Source of the DNA: Rhizophagus clarus
Taxonomy: Eukaryota > Glomeromycota > Glomeromycetes > Glomerales > Glomeraceae
Assembly: GCA_015698045.1 (NCBI GenBank)
Contig: BLAL01000080.1
Coordinates: 188,501 to 252,500 of the forward strand
DNA: 64,000 nt
Direction: 5' to 3'
The position numbers were made by a program, and so were the translations under genes. Every line of letters begins with the position of its first letter. The first letter of the stretch is position 1. Below, piece by piece: positions 1 through 12,971 of the stretch. The notes beneath the pieces are model-generated. The model did not search any database. It was given only the letters and a program-made list of their open reading frames with translations, and was not told the origin of the DNA.

Positions 1-2340
1 TTCCCCCTCTCTTCATCCATTCCTTTTTTTCCCTTTTGCTTTTTTCATAAATTGTTTTTTTTTATTTCTATATCATAATTTTTATCCCTTCAGTCCCTTT
101 TTACAAAGTTTTGTATTCAATTTTGATGTTTTTCAGCATCACAAATCAAGACCTACGAAGAAAAAGTAAATAAAGAAACATTAGTAAATGCTTCTCAATT
201 AACCAAAATAAAAGATCAGTTTCGTAACAGAAGTTGAAAAACTTACTGCTTTTATTTTCCCCATTTAACCAAAAGACGAAACCTATAAAAGAAAGAAATA
301 AAGAAACATCAATAACGTTTCTAGTTTAAAAAGAACAATGTAAATAAAATTAAAGTTTCGCAAAACTTACCATTTCCAATACCCAGAAACCATAACCTAA
401 AAAAACAACAAAACTTTAGTAAGCATTTTGCTAACAAATAATAGCTTAAAGAAAGAATCTATCACGCATCCAGAGATTTAAAAAACTAGTCACAAAAAAA
501 TAGAAATGTAAATAAAAGATTTATTAAATACAAGATTTAAGATAATGAAAACCCACCAAAGTTCAACACATACATCCTAAGATCCAAAGAATGGCCGCCT
601 GAAAAAAAAATAACAAAACATAAGTAAAGTTTCGTTAAAAGATAAATAAAAGAGTTACATCAAAACTACTTAAGACTCACTGAATCCACACTCCAGGTCC
701 ATCTAAAGGCTAAGTTCTGAGTAATTAAACATTCTAACCTGTCTAAAGAAAAGAGAGAGAACAAAATGTTAGAAAAGATTTTGTTAAAAGGAATATATTT
801 AAAGTAATCAATGCCTACCAAAGTTCCACAACCAAATTTAGCTAAAAAAAATCCATTTTCTTATCAATTCCCACGCATACAAAAATCCTAAAGTACTGGT
901 TGTCTGCAGAGAGAAAAGAACGAAATAATTAGTAATTGTTTCGTTAAAAGAACTATTCAAAGAAAAACTCTCACCTTCACCAATTCCCATGTCTAAATGT
1001 CCTGAAGTACTGGACATCTAAAAAAAAGAATAAATGGAATGTTAGTGATCATTTCATTAAGACAATATTAAAAAAAGTTTATTGATTAAAACCAAGGTGG
1101 GTTCGTCTACAGTTTCATCTTGGACTAATGATGCTGGAACGCGTTTTGCAAATGGATTTAGATTTCACAAATAGTAAAGGATCAATTCCGGTCTTCTAAA
1201 AAAAATATAATGAAATGTAAGTAAAGTTTTTTGTAGAAACATTTCGAACTTTTCTTATCTAATTTTGTATTCATATCTGTAAAAAAAGCAGTTTAAAAAA
1301 AAGGTGAGCATTGGTAAATGTTTCGGTAAAGATTAATTCAAAAAAAAAACGTTTACCAATACTTACATCCAAACTTCAAGGGCGTTCAAGCTGAAGAAAT
1401 TGTCTAATAAGAGATAAAAAATAAAACATTAATACACGTTTCGCCAAGAGGTTCAAAATATTTTAATATAATACCTGATCTTGAACAACATCTAGGTGAA
1501 CGTGATGGTAATTTTCAAGATCATTTAAAAAAAAGATAGAACAAAACGTTAGAAATGTTTTGTTAAAATAGGTTACTGAAAGAAAAATCTACCAAAAACC
1601 CATACTTAGATCCGAAGTATTAGCCTCTAAAAAAAAGAAAAAAAAATAAAACATTAGTATGGTTATATTAAAAAAAAAGTTAAAAAAAAAAGATGAATCT
1701 AGTAAAAAAGGCTGGTACTTCACTGAAATTCCACATATCGTCTAAAAAAATGGAAGAAAATGAAACGTCAATAAACGTTTAATTAACATAAATTAAAAAA
1801 ACTTCTACAGCTTCCATACTGAAATCTTGCGCATCCAAATACTCCAAAGAATCGAGTGGCTGTACTTCCATATATACTCATGAAGCCTAACGCCTAAAAA
1901 AAAGAGTAACATTTCGTTAAAATTAATTGAAAGTAATAACTAATAAGAAACCTTCCCAAACTTCTGACGCGTCATCCAAGTACTGAAGAACTGGCTATCT
2001 GCAAAAAAGAATAAACGACGAAATTTTAGTATTAGTTTCGTTAAAATATTAAAAAAATTTTATCTCTCACTCTATTAATTTTTCTAAACTTTTCACGGTC
2101 AACCAAAATTTCACACGTTTAAAATTCAAAGAACTGGTTTCTTAAAAAATTAAGTATTTCTACAAAAAGAAAAAAAAATATTTTATTATAAACGTTTCTT
2201 AAATAAAAAAAAATATTTTCTTTCTCTTTACCTTGGGTTCTTGTCTGGTGTTTTTAAAAAAAAGCACTCGGTTTAAAAATTTTTTTTTTTCTTTTTTTTT
2301 TGCTATTCTGCCGACATTATTAAAAATAAACAAAAAAAAT
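1..2340 (-). repeat. tandem array of microexon-like units
   Basis: About 17 diverged units, spaced 100-130 bp. On the - strand each unit shows a T-rich tract ending in AG, a short exon-like piece, and a GTAAGT/GTGAG/GTAGG-like donor. Clear pieces lie at 247-282, 371-396, 557-598, 681-702, 819-841, 975-1017, 1367-1403 and 1593-1626 (22-43 nt). Several pieces share a CCAGTACTTCAGGA-like core, so they look like duplicates of one exon. The intron-like spacers carry a recurring attagtaa...gtttcgttaaa element. Lengths are not all multiples of three and I could not trace one reading frame throughout, so this may be a decayed or alternatively spliced gene. A related array lies at 38400-40725. The product is unknown. 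Confidence 0.55.
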
Positions 2341-2503
2341 AAACCAGCTACGTAAAATTATTATATCACATGTTTATTAGCCATAAGATGTAATTAAAGA
2401 ACCAATTATAGATCAACTCAATTTTCAAGCAGGCGGATATCCAGACATTTGTGTCACCATACGTAGTATTATATAGTCCTTCGCTTCGCTCTGGACTAAT
2501 TAC

Positions 2504-2607
2504 TTTATATACTAATTATGTTTTTTATACTAAAATAAGTGTAAATTTAATATTAATTAAATTTTTATTTTTTTTTGAGTTTCGTACCTTTCTATTGCAA
2601 AGATCCC
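2504..2607 (-). mobile_element. truncated copy of the 155-bp MITE
   Basis: This is the reverse-complement orientation of the MITE seen whole at 26908-27062 and 42223-42377. The inner part and one terminal repeat (gagtttcgtacctttctatt) are present, followed by ATAT, as at the other copies. The opposite terminal repeat is missing. It is replaced by a short hairpin, AGTCC...GGACT, around 2476-2496. It ends just upstream of the gene at 2641. Confidence 0.75.
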
Positions 2608-2640
2608 ATATGACTTTATTTTATTTTTTTAAATAAGAAA

Positions 2641-3914
2641 ATGGATGAAGATCAATATGATACATCATATGAAGAGTCAGATAAAACAAATAGTTCAGAC
2701 GAACAAAGTAGTTCAGATGAATCGAGTATATCAGAGCGAGCGAAAGAAAAGGGTATATTTTATGATAATTTTGATCTGGTTCGTTATTATTCTGATCTAT
2801 TGATATTTTATTGTTTTATTATAGGATCAAGAAAACATCTTTCAAAAAAACGCAAGTTATATGCGAGTGTAATGGACATGGATAAAAATTTAAGAGATGC
2901 TCTTAGAGTAACTAAAAATTTTGAGTTTATTTCATTTTTATTATAATAAAACATAAACTATAATTTTTATATTAGCAAGACGTTTTTTGGATCATCCAAA
3001 GACTACCAGAAAATCTTGATGTCAGTAAAACTTTTGAAGATCAGAAGGAATTTGTATTAAAGATAATGATTCCTTCCATAATGAACGTGTTAAGTCGTAA
3101 TACATACCCAGTAACCAACAACGTCATATACCAACTCATTCATCAAAGACATAGACATCAACGTGAGAACGAAAAGGACAAGAATAAGCTGGAAGAAGAA
3201 AGAAAGAAACAAATGAAAAAGAAACATGCTAACTCACGCCGATCGGAGGTAAATTAATAAATATATATCACAAAAATTTAATCTGATCGTTATTTTTATT
3301 AGTTTTTTTTTTACAGAAGAGGAAAAGAAGGACAATTGCGATAAATCATTTGCGAAGTTCTAAAGATAAATTAATAAATAAATTTGAAAAAAATGATTTA
3401 AAAGCAATCACTAGCAACAACGCTTATCACAGTCCTGAAATTTCTGAAAGTGATGAAGGGGCTGATGAAAATAAGATAGTGACTTATGACCTGCAATGGT
3501 GATTTAATACTGTAAGTGTGTTGATTTGTTTAATGTAAATCGGCATATACTAATTATTTAAAAAAAAAGTTGCAGCAGTTTTTGCGGGGATATTTGGATG
3601 AAGTCACAAATCAGAAATCAAAGGGTCGTAACTTTAAGAAACGCGTTTGGACTTACAGCGATTTTCAGCTTGTTGAAGAAGTCAATCCACCTTTAAACGC
3701 TTCCAAATGGACTATATCTGGATACAACAGTCCACTCAAAAGGCTCGTGGCATCTGTTCATTCTGATGATGAAGACGAGGGAGATACTGAAAAAGATAAT
3801 GGTCACGAACATCAACAATGTCAACGAGGTCACGAACATCGACAAAAAAAAAGAAAAGAAATAGTCAAAGCTCGTCACAATGAGCTATCTGACAGTAACG
3901 AGCTTTTACTGTAG
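2641..3914 (+). pseudogene. five-exon acidic/basic protein, relative of the TE-A minus-strand gene
   Basis: Exons are inferred at 2641-2752, 2825-2907, 2976-3248, 3317-3511 and 3576-3914, all with GT-AG borders and matching phases. The product starts with an acidic Ser/Asp/Glu-rich stretch (MDEDQYDTSYEESDK). It continues through a charged helical part with many Lys/Glu, a KRKRR basic cluster, and a C-terminal segment with NASKWTISGY. The same order and similar residues occur in the gene at 5557-7606 inside TE-A (F..QK...P, SRR, QW/EW, and an NWWISSRW-like C-terminus), so I consider them one family. Exon 4 has one in-frame TGA where the relative has Arg, consistent with CGA to TGA. It may be the accessory gene of TE-C. 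Function unknown; DNA binding is only a guess from the basic clusters. Confidence 0.6.
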
Positions 3915-4415
3915 AAATAGATCTACTTGTACAGTGCCAATATTAAATAAAATATTCGAAGAGTTTGCATTTACAGTCACATTCATTAAATTTTTTATAA
4001 TATAAATATTCAATGATTTTTCAAAATAACTGTCTACATAATACAGTATACAAACATTAACTCATAAGTTATGACCGTAAGCTTTGTTCAATTCTAAATT
4101 GAATTAATATACGTAATATATGAAATTTTTGAAGTAGTCTGATTTTAGGCCGAATCTGAGGATAAATAATTAAATATGCTCCGATTTATTAATTAAAATA
4201 AAGTTCTGAATATCAGCCAATCGAGTCATCATTATTATTATATTAGATAACGTGATTTTGATTAAGAAAAGTTTGAGCGAATTTTTTTTGAATCGAAATC
4301 ATGTTATCAATTCTTATATTACAATAAATTTCAAGAAAAGTTCAAGCGAACTTTTCTTGAATCGAAATCACATTATCAATTCTTGTATTACATATAATAA
4401 ATTTCAAATAATATT
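3915..4415. repeat. non-coding spacer with a ~66-bp direct duplication
   Basis: No gene is visible. The stretch at about 4260-4390 holds two adjacent copies of a unit containing aatcgaaatca...ttatcaattctt. Confidence 0.5.
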
Positions 4416-4520
4416 TACAAAAATGATATTATTTTTAATATTTTAATAGAGCAGGCTAATGCTAAGGCCCTGCCAAATTCTGATTTTTCATAATCTTTTT
4501 GTTGAACGAATGGTAGGATT
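4416..4520 (-). pseudogene. 3' part of a coiled-coil gene, cut off by TE-A
   Basis: Reading on the - strand from 18913-19184 straight into this segment, with TE-A and one GAA removed, keeps one open frame. It adds about 34 residues (SILPFVQQKDYEKSEFGRA and onward) before a TAA at 4416-4418. This continuity, together with the GAA target duplication, is the evidence that the two pieces were one gene before TE-A inserted. Confidence 0.6.
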
Positions 4521-4960
4521 GAACACAGGTCGAATGAAAAAAAATCGTCAAAAATTGGCAGTCCGATTTTTAACTGATTTTTGGATATATTTGTCTGATT
4601 TATGGCTTTTTAAAGCCGATTTTATGGCGCAAATTGTTTGTGATTGGAAATACGTTATTTATGAACAAAAAATCGGAATGCCAATTTTGGCAGATTTTGC
4701 GAAAATCGGCATTCCGATTTTAAAATAAACATGTCGATAGCTAAAAATAAGACTGCCGGTTTATAGCTATATTTGTCCTATTTATGGCATTTTGCTGCCA
4801 ATTTTATGGCACGTATTGTTGGCAATCGGAAATTCTTTTATTTTTATCGACATAAATCGGAATACCGTTTTAAAATTATAATTGCCGATTCTCGCAAAAT
4901 CAGAACGCCTATTTTTAAATAATCATGCCAAATCTCCTAAAATCGGATTGCCAAGTTTAA

Positions 4961-5175
4961 TTCAGTATAAACATTTCAAAAATAGTTTATGCTGATTTAT
5001 ATATTGGATTTTTCTATTATCGATTTTCTCATAATTCATAATTACTATTATTGTCCAGTTTTTTAGCTCGGTATAAACATTTCAAAAATAGTTTATGCCG
5101 ATTTATATATCAGATCTTTCTATTATCGATTTTCTCGTAATTCATAATTACTATTATTGTCCAGTTTTATTTTAT
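4961..5175. repeat. ~100-bp tandem duplication in the TE-A left subterminal region
   Basis: Two copies of a unit with gtataaacatttcaaaaata, then ttctattatcgattttctc and a run of taattcataattactattat. The region around it (4524-5550) holds degenerate aaaatcggcattccg-like subterminal repeats and no gene. Confidence 0.7.
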
Positions 5176-5556
5176 TTTTCCATTTTCGATAATTGATTTA
5201 TATTTAATATTTAATATGTATGATATATAATATGTATGCTATTATTTTATAATATATACTGCAATTTATGATATATTTATTATTATTATATTATTATATT
5301 GTCCATATTATTATTATTATATTACTATATTGTTCTTATTATTATATTATTATTATGTATAGAATGTTTATATAAAATATATTAAAATCATATTTATCTT
5401 GTCATGTTACTTATAAATGGCTATAAAATAACCAGTGCTCTAAAAAAGAGATTAATAGGATAGAAACGATATTAGAGAGTTAATTTATAAACAACGGAAT
5501 TTAAATCACTCAAAATACAAGCAGTTGATTTTAAATGATGAAACAAATACCTAAAT

Positions 5557-7606
5557 TTATGTACGTCTTCTGATATCGACCGGTACTTCTAAGTAAAAGA
5601 GACCTTGGTGCTCATCTACTTTTAAATTACCATTATTATCATCGTTTTGTTCTTCATTAGTTCCATCATTTTTAACAGCATTACCATTATTGCCATCATC
5701 GTTATTATCACCATTACCATTATTGTCATCATCATTATTATCATTATTACCATTATTATCATCATCGGTATTATCACCGTCGTTATCCTCATCATCATCA
5801 TCATCATCAGATTCTGGTTCAATCCACCTTGATGATATCCACCAATTAGCCATGTCTTGTGTTGGTCTGCTTTTTTTATTGATATCGTCTAGACGGTAAT
5901 GTTTGCGACTTAACCCGGTTCCGATGCTTACTCCGATCTCGTCCGCTCGAAATAAGATTCTTTTAACCTAATGATAAATTTATAACTTATTAGCATAAAC
6001 GCCTATGTTTTAAACTTTCGCAACTTTACGTACTCTAGAAGACCTCCACTCCTTATTGTGAATCTTAATTACAGAATTTGTACTTATCAACCTTCCTGAT
6101 CTTATGTTATCGTTACGCTTTTCGTTTGCCAGAACTTCGTCTTCAGTAGACCATTCATCCGAATGGACTTCTGCGGTATTTACTGCCTTTTCGCAATCTT
6201 TAATAAATACTTCCCTAGTCATATTTTCAGGACGACAATCATCTAGAATGCTGTCTTGCGTGAAGATCATGTGTTGGAGACCTTTGCGTCTTCTTGTCAT
6301 TTTCTATTAAAGAGTAAATTAAAATAATTAATAGATTATATACATTGTCATTTTAAATAATGAATTTCACATCTGATCTCTCCTCGACATCATGTGTTGC
6401 CGTTTATTGTGTTCATCTATCTTACCCTCCTTTTTTAATTTCCAAATCTCCCGCCGTAATTTGTGTAGCTGTTTTATTACTTTTAAAAGTTCTGTATCGT
6501 ATACCTCTAATGAAGGAGGCATTGCTGCTTTAACGGCTGGTAGAAGCTTCTTATTTATCAACTTTTTTTGTTTACTAAATGTCTTTGACATGTCGAAAAG
6601 AATCGACGAATCGAGGTTGTTTATAATATGGATTACCTCATCCTATTTAATATAACACTCATTTTTTAACGATCAATACAAAAGAGAAATATTTAATAAA
6701 ATAAAGATATATTTACATGAACGGTTTTTTTGAAATTTTTATCAGTTATTGGAGAAAGGGCACGCCGATTCTTTCTGGACAGAACTGGGGATAGGCTTCT
6801 ATTTCTTGGTCCTTCACTCGTTCTTTCTTCTGTTAGCACTTTCACACGTTTGGTAAGATTTGAAATTATGCTTCTTAATTCGCTGACTTCTCTGTTATTA
6901 GCACCTATTATAAATCAGTATTTAATATAAATCATTTAGTATAAAAAATTTTACGTGCAAGTAAGTAAAGAAACGTGAAAGAAATACTACCGCTCGCTGG
7001 AGGTGAAGAAGAAGGAATTGTTAAAGATAGATCGGTTAAAGATCCTATAACAATAACGTTAAATTGGTATAGTATAAGTAAAATGAAATTTAATTAGCAC
7101 TAATATAAAACAATATTACTTTTTGTAATAGATCTCCCTCTAGAGACATTTTGATAGTTTCGATTATGTTGAGATTGAGAGCGTGATTGATGTCGATGAG
7201 GGGAATGAGAGCGAGATCGAGATTGATGTTGATGGGAATGAGAATAATGGGAACGATGAGGGGAGCGAGATCGACGTTGATGAGAACGAGAATGATGGGA
7301 ACGATGAAGGGAGTGAGAGCAATAGGAACGTGATCGTTGGGAACGATGAAGGGAGCGAGAGCGATAGAAACGCGATCGTTAGGATTCAGAATGATAATAA
7401 CGAGATTTGGATCGAGATGGGCGAGATCGAGGTTGACGAGTCGTTGAGCAAGATTTTGAGCGACTACGAGATCGATTAATATGAGTTTGATGCCGAGATT
7501 GATGAGATTGAGAACGGGAACTAGATTCATTTCGTTGAGATCTAATATGAGGATGAAAGCCATCACGAGAAATAGGAATTAAATTTAAAGGTTTGAATTT
7601 TCTCAT
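5557..7606 (-). pseudogene. six-exon RS-rich gene of TE-A
   Basis: Exons are inferred from 7606 downward: about 7606-7120, 7044-6992, 6906-6718, 6643-6370, 6291-6030 and 5968-5557, with GT-AG borders and matching phases. The product begins MRKFKPLNLIPISRDG. It runs into a long Arg/Ser/His repeat (RSRSRSKS), then a short coiled coil, a Lys-rich helical domain (MSKTFSKQKKLINKKL to SRRDQ), an EWRSSR segment, NWWISSRWIEPES, and an acidic Asp/Asn tail encoded by a GAT/AAT-rich repeat. The RS exon carries one in-frame TAA. RS stretches are known in splicing factors, but here they could be an unrelated basic region. It lies divergent to the transposase with about 1.7 kb between them. Plant CACTA elements also carry a second, DNA-binding gene, so that role is possible but unproven. 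Confidence 0.6.
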
Positions 7607-7739
7607 TATGATATTTGATAATTTGATAATTTAAAGATTAAACAAGAAACAAAGGCTCTATATATAATCGTTACTTACGTCTTCTGAACCATTTTCGTTA
7701 TCGTCTGATTAAAATAAAAGATAGATTAAATTAATAAGA

Positions 7740-8135
7740 CTTGTTATCATTTAATAAAATATAATGCTATCAATATTAATTAAAATAAATCAATAAATTA
7801 AATAAACTTGATATTATATCACTTTCAATTAATTAAAATGTATTATTTAAAATAATCAGTAAACTACATTAATTAAATTAAGATAAATCAATCAATATTT
7901 AAATATATCAGTAAACTAGATATTATATCGCTATCAATTAATTAAAATATATCAATAAACTAAATATTATAGCGTTATCAATTAATAGAATATATCAATA
8001 AATTAATTAAAATATATCAGTAAACAATTAATAATTAAAAATATCAATAAATTAATTAAAATATATCAATAAAGTATATCAATGAATTAATTAAAATATA
8101 TTAATAAACTAAATATTATATCATTATCATAAATA
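7740..8135. repeat. diverged ~45-bp AT repeat between the two TE-A genes
   Basis: Repeated attaattaaaatatatcaat and aaactaaatattatatcg pieces. The rest of 7640-9259 is AT-rich with no convincing gene. It should contain the promoters of the divergent genes, but I see no clear core element. Confidence 0.6.
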
Positions 8136-9839
8136 ACATGTCCAAATTAGTAATAACACATTTGAAGTTTGATAAAGTTATACTTATGGAAGCTGGTTTT
8201 TCTGACAGGAAATATAATTGGCGAAAAGAAATATGCTTACTTTGTTAAGCTGACGAAAAATAAGGCGAAAAATAAGGCGAAAAATATCGTCAACCATTAA
8301 CGAAAAAATGAAAGGCAACAAAGAAAATTTGTTGCATCGTACTAAAACATGGAGAAAAAAGAAAGAAAGCGTGGTAAATGTACGCAAATGTACCATACTC
8401 ATGAGCAAATTTATAGTAAATGTAAATAAATTGGAAATCACCAATTTGTAGAACGTGCATGGTAAACGCGGTAAACGCAAACAAACTTTATAGCTCCTGC
8501 CAATCACGTCGGGTGACATTTATGCACTATCTAGTCACGTGGTATTAACAAACTGTACGTCTGTGCCAACTGCCAAGGGCAAAAGAAGAATTAAAGATTT
8601 ATTAAAACAATTCTATTAATTAACAAGTAATTTTAACCATGACTGATTGTTAGAATAAACGTATATATGCTATAACTCAACGTATTATTGTAAGCGACTC
8701 AATAAAAGATAAAATAATAAATATTTGATATCTCGTTAACAGCTTTAAATGATACTGATGTACTAGAAATTGACGACTTGAAAGAAAATATATAAAAAAA
8801 AATGAAATATAGTTTTTCCTAATTTTTGATATATTCGAAAGAATAGGCCAAGTGTTAAATTTTGATGTTGTTGCAGTTGCGAACAACTAAGACACTTTTT
8901 TTATAACTCTCGCATTTTGATCTGTGAATAGGAAATTGCTACATCTCTACTTAAATTATTTGGATCTTTCGAATTCGTGATGATATATGAGATTTATTAG
9001 TAAGTCGATTGACATGTTTCAAGAATCGGATTAATTGAATTTGAAAAAATTTTCTAGTATAATTATACTCCTTAATACCAAATTTAATTAGAGAATTAGC
9101 AAAAATAAAATTATATTTTAGTATTTGATAAAATACATTGGTCTTGACATCATTGTCATGTGTTATTATCAAAATAGCTTAATTACCAAGCTGTGCCTTG
9201 ACAAAAATGGACCAAGAATCAGGATTGCCGAACCAATTAGATTGATTTGCAATTCCTTAAAAAAAAAAAAAAAAAAAAAAATGTCGGAATCTCTAGATAC
9301 AAGAACCAGAACCAAAGTGCATTGTTTCTGTAAAGAATGTAACGGTAAATTGGTTGATCCAAGGACTAAACTGAAACATGAGTTAAAATATAAATTAAAA
9401 TCTAATGCGAATAATAATTTTGGTAACAATTATCAAGAAGGTTCTTCAAATGTTATATCATCTGATGCTGTTGATGAAGATGTAATGGAATGCGACCCAA
9501 TACAAGGGATAAATGATACATCACCTAATATAACACAGGTCGAATGGAGTCAAATCAGTCATCAATCGGTCATGTGACTGATTGGTAACCGATTGGATAC
9601 CTATTGATGACTGATTCTTTCAATAGGTCATCAATCAGGTATAAATTCCAAATCGGTTATCAACTGGTCATATGACTGATTGATGACTGATTGGTGTACG
9701 GTTGAATTTACCAGTTATCAATAGGTTACCAATCGACCATATCAGATTGATGACCGATTGGTTGCTAATTGGCTTATTATATATTAGCGGATTTTTTAGA
9801 TTTTTTCAATAACGTCGTTTTAAAATATTTAATTTATAA

Positions 9840-12560
9840 ACCATTTTAAAACTCTAAACTCTGATAGAAATTTTTTTTGATAGATTTTCTAAGATTCATA
9901 TAGGATATTTTTGATAAATAGAGATATTTTTATTTTTTGAGATTTCTAAAAGTTTGTATGGAAAGAGTTCATATAGGATATCTGATAAAAAATTTTTTTT
10001 ATTTTCTAAGAGTTCGTATGGAAAGAGTTCGTATGGGGATATCTGATAGAAAAATTTTTTTTAAGAGATTTTCTAAGAGTTCATATGGGAAAGGTTTGTT
10101 GGATATCTTTGATAGAAAATTTTTTTTAAGAGATTCTCTAAGAATTCATATGGGAAGAGTTTGTATGGGATATTTGATAGAAAATTTTTTTGCGAAATTT
10201 TCTGAGTTCGTATGGGAAGGGTTCGTGTAGGATATCTGATAGGAAATATTTTTTTTGAGAGATTTCCTAAGATTCGTATAGGATATTTTTGATAAATAGA
10301 TTTTTTTTTTTTATTTCTAAAAGTTCATATAGGAAGAGTTCATATGGGATATCTGATAGAAAATTTTTTTTTTAAGAGATTTTCTAAGAGTTCAGTTCGT
10401 ATGGGATAAATAATAGAAAATTTTTTTTTGAGAGATTTTCTAAGAGTTCGTATGGGAAGGGTTCGTATGGATTCTTTGTTAGAAAATTATTTTTATAGAT
10501 TTTCTAAGAATTCGTAAAGAAACAGTTCGTATGGGATATTTTGATAAAGATTTTCCAAGTGTTCATATGGAAAAAGGTTCATATGGGATGTCTTTGATAG
10601 AAAATTTTTTTTAAGATTTTCTAGTGTGGGAAGAGTTCGTATGGGATATCTGGTAGAAAATTTTTTTTTGAGAGATTTTCTAAGAGTTCATATGGAAAGA
10701 GTTCGCATGGGATTCATTGATAGAAAAGTTGTTTTTTAAGAGATTTTCTAAGAGTTCATATGGAAAGAGTTCGTATGGGATATCTGATAGAAAAATTTTT
10801 CTTAAGAGATTTTCTAAGAGTTCATAAGAAAAGCGTTCGTATGAGATTCTTTGATAGAAAATTTTTTTTTAAGAGATTTTCTAAGAGTTTGTGTGGGAAG
10901 AGTTCGTATGGGATATCTGATAGAAAATTTTTTTGTGAAATTTTTTAGGGTTCATATGGAAAGGATTCGCATGGGACATTTTTGATAAATAGATTTTTTT
11001 TTTTTATTTCTAAGAGTTCGTATGGGATACCTGATAGAAAAATTTTTCTTAAGAGATTTTCTAAGAGTTCATATGGAAGGGTTCGTATGAGATTCTTTGA
11101 TAGAAAATTTTTTTGAGAGAGATTTTCTTAGAGTTCGTGTGAGAAGAGTTCGTATGGGATATTTTAATAAAGATTTTCCAAGTGTTCATATAGTAGGGGG
11201 TTCGTATGGGATATCTTTGATAGAAAATTTTTTTTAAGAGATTTTCTAAGAGTTCGTATTGGAAGAGTTCGTATGGGATATCTGATAGAAAATTTTTTGT
11301 GAAATTTTTTAGGGTTCATATGGAAAGGATTCGCATGGGATTCTTTGATAGAAAATTTTTTTGAGAGAGATTTCTAAAAGTTCATATGGGAAGAGTTCGT
11401 ATGGGATATCTGATAGGAAATTTTTTTTTGAGATTTCCTAAGATTCGTATAGGATATTTTTGATAAATAGATTTTTTTTTTTATTTCTAAGAGTTCGTAT
11501 GGGATATCTGATAGAAAAATTTTTCTTAAGAGATTTTCTAAGAGTTCATATGGAAAGGGTTTGTATGGGATTCTTTGATAGAAAATTTTCTTAAGAGATT
11601 TTCTAAGAGTTCGTGTGGGAAGAGTTCGTATGGGATATCTGATAGAAAAATTTTTCTTAAGAGATTTTCTAAGAGTTCATATGGAAGGGTTCGTATGGGA
11701 TTCTTTGATAGAAAATTTTTTTTAAGTGATTTCTAAGAGTTCGTATTGGAAGAGTTCGTATGGGATGTCTGATAGAAAATTTTTTTGTGAAATTTTTTAG
11801 GGTTCATATGGAAAGGATTCGCATGGGATTCTTTGATAGAAAATTTTTTTGAGAGAGATTTCTAAAAGTTCATATGGGAAGTGTTCGTATGGAATATCTG
11901 ATAGGAAATTTTTTTTTGAGATTTCCTAAGATTCGTATAGGATATTTTTGATAAATAGATTTTTTTTTATTTCTAAGAGTTCGTATGGGATATCTGATAG
12001 TAAAATTTTTCTTAAGAGATTTTCTAAGAGTTCATATGGAAAGGGTTCGTATGGGATTCTTTGATAGAAAATTTTCTTAAGAGATTTTCTAAGAGTTCAT
12101 ATGGAAAGGGTTCGTATGGGATTCTTTGATAGAAAATTTTTTAAGAGATTTTCTAAGAGTCCATGTGAGAAGAGTTCGTATGGGATATTTTAATAAAGAT
12201 TTTCCAGTTGTTCATATAATAGGGTGTTCGTATGGGATATCTTTGATAGAAAATTTTTTTTAAGAGATTTTCTAAGAGTTCGTATTGGAAGAGTTCGTAT
12301 GGAATATCTGATAGGAAATTTTTTTGTGAAATTTTTTAGGGTTCATATGGAAAGGATTCGCATGGGATTCTTTAATAGAAAATTTTTTTGAGAGAGATTT
12401 CTAAAAGTTCATATGGGAAGAGTTCGTATGGGATATCTGATAGGAAATTTTTTTTTGAGATTTCCTAAGATTCGTATAGGATATTTTTGATAAATAGATT
12501 TTTTTTTTGAGGTTTCCTAAGAGTTTGTATGAAATATTTTTAATAGAGGATTTTTTTAGA
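9840..12560. repeat. TE-B minisatellite, unit about 65-70 bp
   Basis: Dozens of units built from attttctaagagttcatatg, gaagagttcgtatgggatat and ctgatagaaaatttttttt, combined into higher-order blocks. Short ORFs across it (for example 9937-10230) are frame accidents of the repeat. Confidence 0.9.
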
Positions 12561-12971
12561 TTTCATAACATTTTAAAAAAACAATACACTTTTTATTAAA
12601 TTTATTTTAAATAAGTTAATATTATTAAAAAAATTAGGTATCCGAAAGTCCAAGGCAAATTATAATATATGACTATATGAGATGAAAAATTACAACTAAC
12701 GATAGTAGGTTTTCAATTTATCTATTATTAACCAATCAAAATTCGGTCTGATCTTTATGCACGTGACCTGATCTTAACATGCATATAAATAACCAAACGC
12801 GACTCTGTTTATTTTTCAAAAATTATACACCCTTTCTTTTCTGTTTTCTTCTTACTCTCATTACATTTTACAGGTATATTAATTATTGTATTTTTGTCAT
12901 TAAATTTATGGTAATGATTACTGACTATATTTTATTTTATAATATTAACTTTACCTTTTTTTAATATTACT

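Noticed and set aside
5622-5899. Met/Ile-rich and Ser/Leu-rich ORFs overlapping 5557-5853
   Set aside because: Shadow frames of the GAT/AAT-rich acidic tail of the - strand gene.
7090-7566. Open frames antisense or out of frame to the RS-rich exon
   Set aside because: The Arg/Ser codon repeat keeps other frames open; only the frame starting at 7606 joins the following exons in phase.
9937-10948. ORFs with repeated GYLIE and MERVRMG peptides
   Set aside because: Frame accidents of the TE-B minisatellite; the frames change between units.
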